From Paraburkholderia bannensis (lineage in GTDB: Bacteria; Pseudomonadota; Gammaproteobacteria; Burkholderiales; Burkholderiaceae), in assembly GCF_014200455.1 (NCBI RefSeq), contig NZ_JACHBW010000015.1:1-64000 (forward strand): DNA of 64,000 nt, in the 5' to 3' direction. Shown piece after piece: positions 61,355 through 64,000 of this stretch; the stretch's first letter is position 1; each line of letters starts with the position of its first letter. Both the position numbers and the translations under genes were made by a program. The notes beneath the pieces were generated by a model, which ran no database searches, was not told the DNA's origin, and saw nothing but the letters and a program-made list of their open reading frames with translations.

Positions 61355-62875
61355 TTGGACTACGCGCTGATGATGTCGGCCTACGAGCGCAAGGCGCGTG
61401 CGAATGCATCGCGCCGCCTGACCCAGCAGGACCTGCTCTACGAGAGCCTGCGCCGCGCGATTCTCGACGGCGATATTGGTCGGGGTACGCGTCTCGCGTC
61501 CAGCCGCACGCTGGCGGAGGAACTCGATATTGCGCGCAATTCGGTGCTCTATGCGTATGAGCGATTGATCGACGAAGGCTTTGTCACGGCGACGCGCCAC
61601 GGCTCGGTCGTCAACGACGTGAAAGGCGCCTCCGCGCAGCCATCGGTGCAAGCGGAACCCGGCGAGACCGCCCCGCGCATGCTCTCGCGCCGCGTGCGCC
61701 AACTGCCGCCACGTCGTGCGCCCAGCAGCGACGCCATCGCTTTTCGGCCCGGCGTGCCCGCGCTCGACGCGTTTCCCCTCGTGCAGTGGCGCACCGCGCT
61801 TGAACGGGCGATGCGCGAGGTGGCCGCGAGCGAACTGGGCTACGGCGACAGCGTGGGCCAGCCCGCCTTGCGTCAGGCCATCGCGCAATATGTACGCGTT
61901 TCGCGCGGGGTGCGCTGCCAGCCCGATCAGGTGTTCATTACCGATGGGACGCAAACGAGCCTGGACATCTGTGCGCGCTTTTTCGCCGACGAAGGCGAGC
62001 GCGTGTGGATCGAGAATCCCGGCTATCCGGGCGCGCGCGTGGCGATGCTTGCGGCGGGTCTATCGCTCGAGCCGATACCCGTGGATGCGGCGGGTATGGC
62101 CGCGCGTGCGGAAGACTGGCGCGATGCGCCGCCGCGCCTGGTGTATCTGACGCCTTCACATCAGTATCCGCTGGGTTGCGTGCTGAGCCTGGAGCGGCGG
62201 CTTGCCATGATCGAACACGCGCGGGCGTGCGGCGCGTGGATCATCGAAGACGACTACGACAGCGAGTTGCGCCACGATGGGCCGCCGCTGCCGTCGATCC
62301 AGGGACTCGCCGACGATACGCCAGTGATTTACCTCGGCACCTTCAGCAAGACCTTGTTTCCGGCGCTGCGGATTGGTTTCATGATCGTGCCGCGTGCGGT
62401 GGTGGCGCAAATGGAAACGGCGCATCGCACGCTCAAGCGGCAAGGGCGCGTGGCCGAGCAAATGGCGCTGGCGGATTTTATCGAAAGCGGACGCTATGCG
62501 CGGCATCTGAGGCGCATGCGCAAGCTGTATCTCGCGCGTCGCGATGGTCTGGTCGCGGCGATCGAAAAGCATCTTGCGGGGCTGATGACGGTGTCGGCGG
62601 ACGCGGGTGGGATGCACCTGAGCGTGCGGCTGGATGCTCCGCTCGACGATGTGGCGGTGAGCGAAGCTGCCCGTGCGCATGGCCTGGCGCTCTCGCCGTT
62701 GAGTGCGTATTGCCTGGCTGATGGTGCAGAAGCGGGTGACGCGCCGTATAACGGCTTTTTGCTGGGCTATGCGGAGGCGACGCCCGAGGCGTCGGATACG
62801 TTGATGCAAGCGTTGGGCAACGTAGTGCGGGAGATGCTGCCGGACGTTAAAGCCGCAACCGTTCTATTGCAATGA
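61355..62875 (+). CDS. MocR/PdxR-type GntR regulator with aminotransferase domain
   Basis: The product is 506 aa. An N-terminal GntR winged helix (LLYESLRRAILDGDIGRGTR, then SRTLAEELDIARNSVLYAYE) is joined to a fold-I aminotransferase-like domain with the PLP lysine in YLGTFSKTLFPALRIGF. MocR proteins bind PLP or a PLP-amino acid adduct and regulate vitamin B6, GABA, taurine or amine metabolism. The start is a TTG at 61355 with GGAG at good spacing; ATG codons follow at 61370 and 61373. The divergent GNAT is its most likely target. Confidence 0.93.
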   Translation: MDYALMMSAYERKARANASRRLTQQDLLYESLRRAILDGDIGRGTRLASSRTLAEELDIARNSVLYAYERLIDEGFVTATRHGSVVNDVKGASAQPSVQAEPGETAPRMLSRRVRQLPPRRAPSSDAIAFRPGVPALDAFPLVQWRTALERAMREVAASELGYGDSVGQPALRQAIAQYVRVSRGVRCQPDQVFITDGTQTSLDICARFFADEGERVWIENPGYPGARVAMLAAGLSLEPIPVDAAGMAARAEDWRDAPPRLVYLTPSHQYPLGCVLSLERRLAMIEHARACGAWIIEDDYDSELRHDGPPLPSIQGLADDTPVIYLGTFSKTLFPALRIGFMIVPRAVVAQMETAHRTLKRQGRVAEQMALADFIESGRYARHLRRMRKLYLARRDGLVAAIEKHLAGLMTVSADAGGMHLSVRLDAPLDDVAVSEAARAHGLALSPLSAYCLADGAEAGDAPYNGFLLGYAEATPEASDTLMQALGNVVREMLPDVKAATVLLQ

Positions 62876-62876
62876 G

Positions 62877-63089
62877 GTGAATGGCAAAAAGCACGACCGG
62901 CAATGTCACCCGGAACGTCAACGAACCTGGGCGCTTGCTGAAGACTTCGGCAGCGAGATCCAGGCTCGCGGCGACACCCCATTTCTGCATGTGCGCGACG
63001 ATAATACGTCGGCGATTGCGCCTGATGAGCGCCCAGGATTCAAGGCGCGCAAGACGTTTTCGCTCTATCGCGCATCACATGACGCGTGA
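62877..63089 (+). CDS. possible small gene or gene remnant
   Basis: A GTG-started frame of 70 codons begins one base after the MocR stop. The translation has a normal protein-like composition (WALAEDFGSEIQARGDTPFL, VRDDNTSAIAPDERPGFKA) without the Arg runs of typical spurious frames. No ribosome site is visible and I recognise no family. It may be a remnant. An overlapping ATG frame at 62881 looks less protein-like. Confidence 0.3.
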   Translation: MNGKKHDRQCHPERQRTWALAEDFGSEIQARGDTPFLHVRDDNTSAIAPDERPGFKARKTFSLYRASHDA

Positions 63090-63103
63090 GCACGCGCGGG
63101 CGC

Positions 63104-64000
63104 TCAAAACATTTCCATGACGCGGTGATACATCATGCCGATCTCCAGCGCGGGCCTGCGCCACGCCGGCCCGCCTGGGAAGCGCGCGTGACGGACCTGC
63201 GAGAACAGATCGTAGGACGCGCGCTCGCCCGCGATCGCCTGAGCCACCACACGTCCGGCGATGCCTGTGAGCGCAACGCCATGCCCCGAAAACCCCTGCA
63301 CATAAAAATAGTTCGGGTCCACGGCCCCAAAATCCGGCGCGCGATTGCGCGTGACGTCGACGAAGCCGCCCCACGCATACTCCACCTGCACGCCTTCGAG
63401 TTGCGGAAATACGCCGGTCATGCGCGTTTTCATCGCTTCGGCAAGCTGTGCGGGCGCGGCGCCCGTTGAATCGGCGCGTCCGCCGAACAGCAGGCGATGG
63501 TCCGCCGATAGCCGGAAATAGTCGAGAAAGAAGTTGTTGTCGCAAATCGCCGCGCGGCTGGGAATCAGCGCGTCGGCGCGTGCACGGCCCAGCGGTTCGG
63601 TGGCGATGATGTACGAGGCGATCGGCGCGATGCGCGCTTCGATGGACGCTGGCAGCACACCGCCAGGCGCAGCATTGCAGCACGACACCACGAAGCGGCA
63701 ACGCACCTCGCCGCGCGCGGTCTTTACCACCGGCTTTGCGCCGCGCACCACTTCGACGGCACGCGAATGCCCGAACAGTTGCGCGCCTTCCTCGCGCGCG
63801 GCAGCCGCAAGGCCGAGGCAATACTTGAGCGGATGCAGATGGCCGGAAACGGGATCGTAGACGCCCGCCAGATAGGCCTGAGAATTCACCCGCGCGCGCG
63901 TCGCATCGGTGTCCTGCCATTCCAGCTTGTCGTAGCCCCAACGCTTCTGCGCGGCCTCCATCCAGGCGCGCAGATCGGGCACGCGCTTGGGCCGGGTTGC
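63104..64000 (-). CDS. FAD-dependent amine/amino-acid oxidoreductase (DAO family), C-terminal part
   Basis: At least 298 aa are inside the window; the N-terminus with the FAD-binding motif lies beyond 64000. The visible part fits the DadA/PuuB-like DAO family: GVYDPVSGHLHPLKYCLGLA, RFVVSCCNAAPGGVLP, RLSADHRLLFGGRADS and the C-terminal FAD loop YVQGFSGHGVALTGIAGRVV. PuuB-type enzymes oxidise gamma-glutamylputrescine. The nearby MocR regulator and GNAT would fit amine metabolism, but the link is only by position. Confidence 0.92.
   Translation of the reverse strand, partial: ATRPKRVPDLRAWMEAAQKRWGYDKLEWQDTDATRARVNSQAYLAGVYDPVSGHLHPLKYCLGLAAAAREEGAQLFGHSRAVEVVRGAKPVVKTARGEVRCRFVVSCCNAAPGGVLPASIEARIAPIASYIIATEPLGRARADALIPSRAAICDNNFFLDYFRLSADHRLLFGGRADSTGAAPAQLAEAMKTRMTGVFPQLEGVQVEYAWGGFVDVTRNRAPDFGAVDPNYFYVQGFSGHGVALTGIAGRVVAQAIAGERASYDLFSQVRHARFPGGPAWRRPALEIGMMYHRVMEMF

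Overview
ORGANISM AND REPLICON. The high G+C content, codon use and gene content point to Burkholderia sensu lato (Burkholderia, Paraburkholderia or Caballeronia). The window appears to cover the origin-proximal part of a secondary chromosome. It has an outward-facing rRNA operon (only the 16S 5' end lies inside), a plasmid-type initiator (Rep_3) with about 20 iterons and a DnaA box, a KfrA-like protein, parA-parB, and five copies of a 16-bp palindromic centromere, TTTATGCGCATAAA. I recall that palindrome as the Burkholderia chromosome-2 type parS; I could not check it by search.

LAYOUT. 1-0.8 kb: 16S 5' end, antitermination leader and rrn promoter on the minus strand. 0.8-6.7 kb: small accessory genes, a TetR gene with twin operator sites, a YceI lipoprotein, and the threonine-to-glycine genes tdh-kbl with a divergent XRE-cupin regulator. 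6.8-15.2 kb: replication and partition region, made of a LexA-boxed small gene, a tyrosine-recombinase-like protein that has lost its catalytic residues, the KfrA-like zinc-ribbon protein, the iteron origin, rep, parB, parA and the parS cluster. 15.3-24 kb: ArsC-like protein, GntP permease, a DnaA-box cluster, FMN reductase, a hybrid histidine kinase, and a compact REC / CheC / PAS-GGDEF operon. 24.3-47.8 kb: hopanoid genes in several blocks (hpnD-hpnE-shc-hpnG; mlaA-like + hpnN; hpnM; ispH-hpnH; hpnC-hpnB; hpnA). Between the blocks lie a thioesterase, a Phd/VapC toxin-antitoxin cassette flanked by a perfect 47-bp terminator duplication, a LuxR-type two-component pair, cstA-ybdD and a degenerate GDPD-like lipoprotein. 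48-64 kb: acylphosphatase, egtD, transporter and regulator genes, a dienelactone hydrolase fusion, a degenerate LytM factor behind a 21-codon leader ORF, a secreted endonuclease, a rubrerythrin / Fe-S oxidoreductase / DUF3501 group, a GNAT and MocR pair, and the 3' part of an FAD oxidoreductase.

HOW THE PARTS WORK TOGETHER. Rep, iterons, DnaA box, ParAB and parS together look like the replication and segregation system of this replicon. The hopanoid genes cover squalene formation (HpnC, HpnD, HpnE), cyclisation (Shc), side-chain addition and processing (HpnH, HpnG), and candidate export (HpnN, HpnM, MlaA-like), with IspH supplying isoprenoid precursor. Most of the rest is ordinary accessory content. 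The items most worth following up are the SOS-boxed catalytically dead recombinase beside the origin, the toxin-antitoxin insertion into a terminator, the helically phased iterons, and the REC-CheC-diguanylate cyclase operon.
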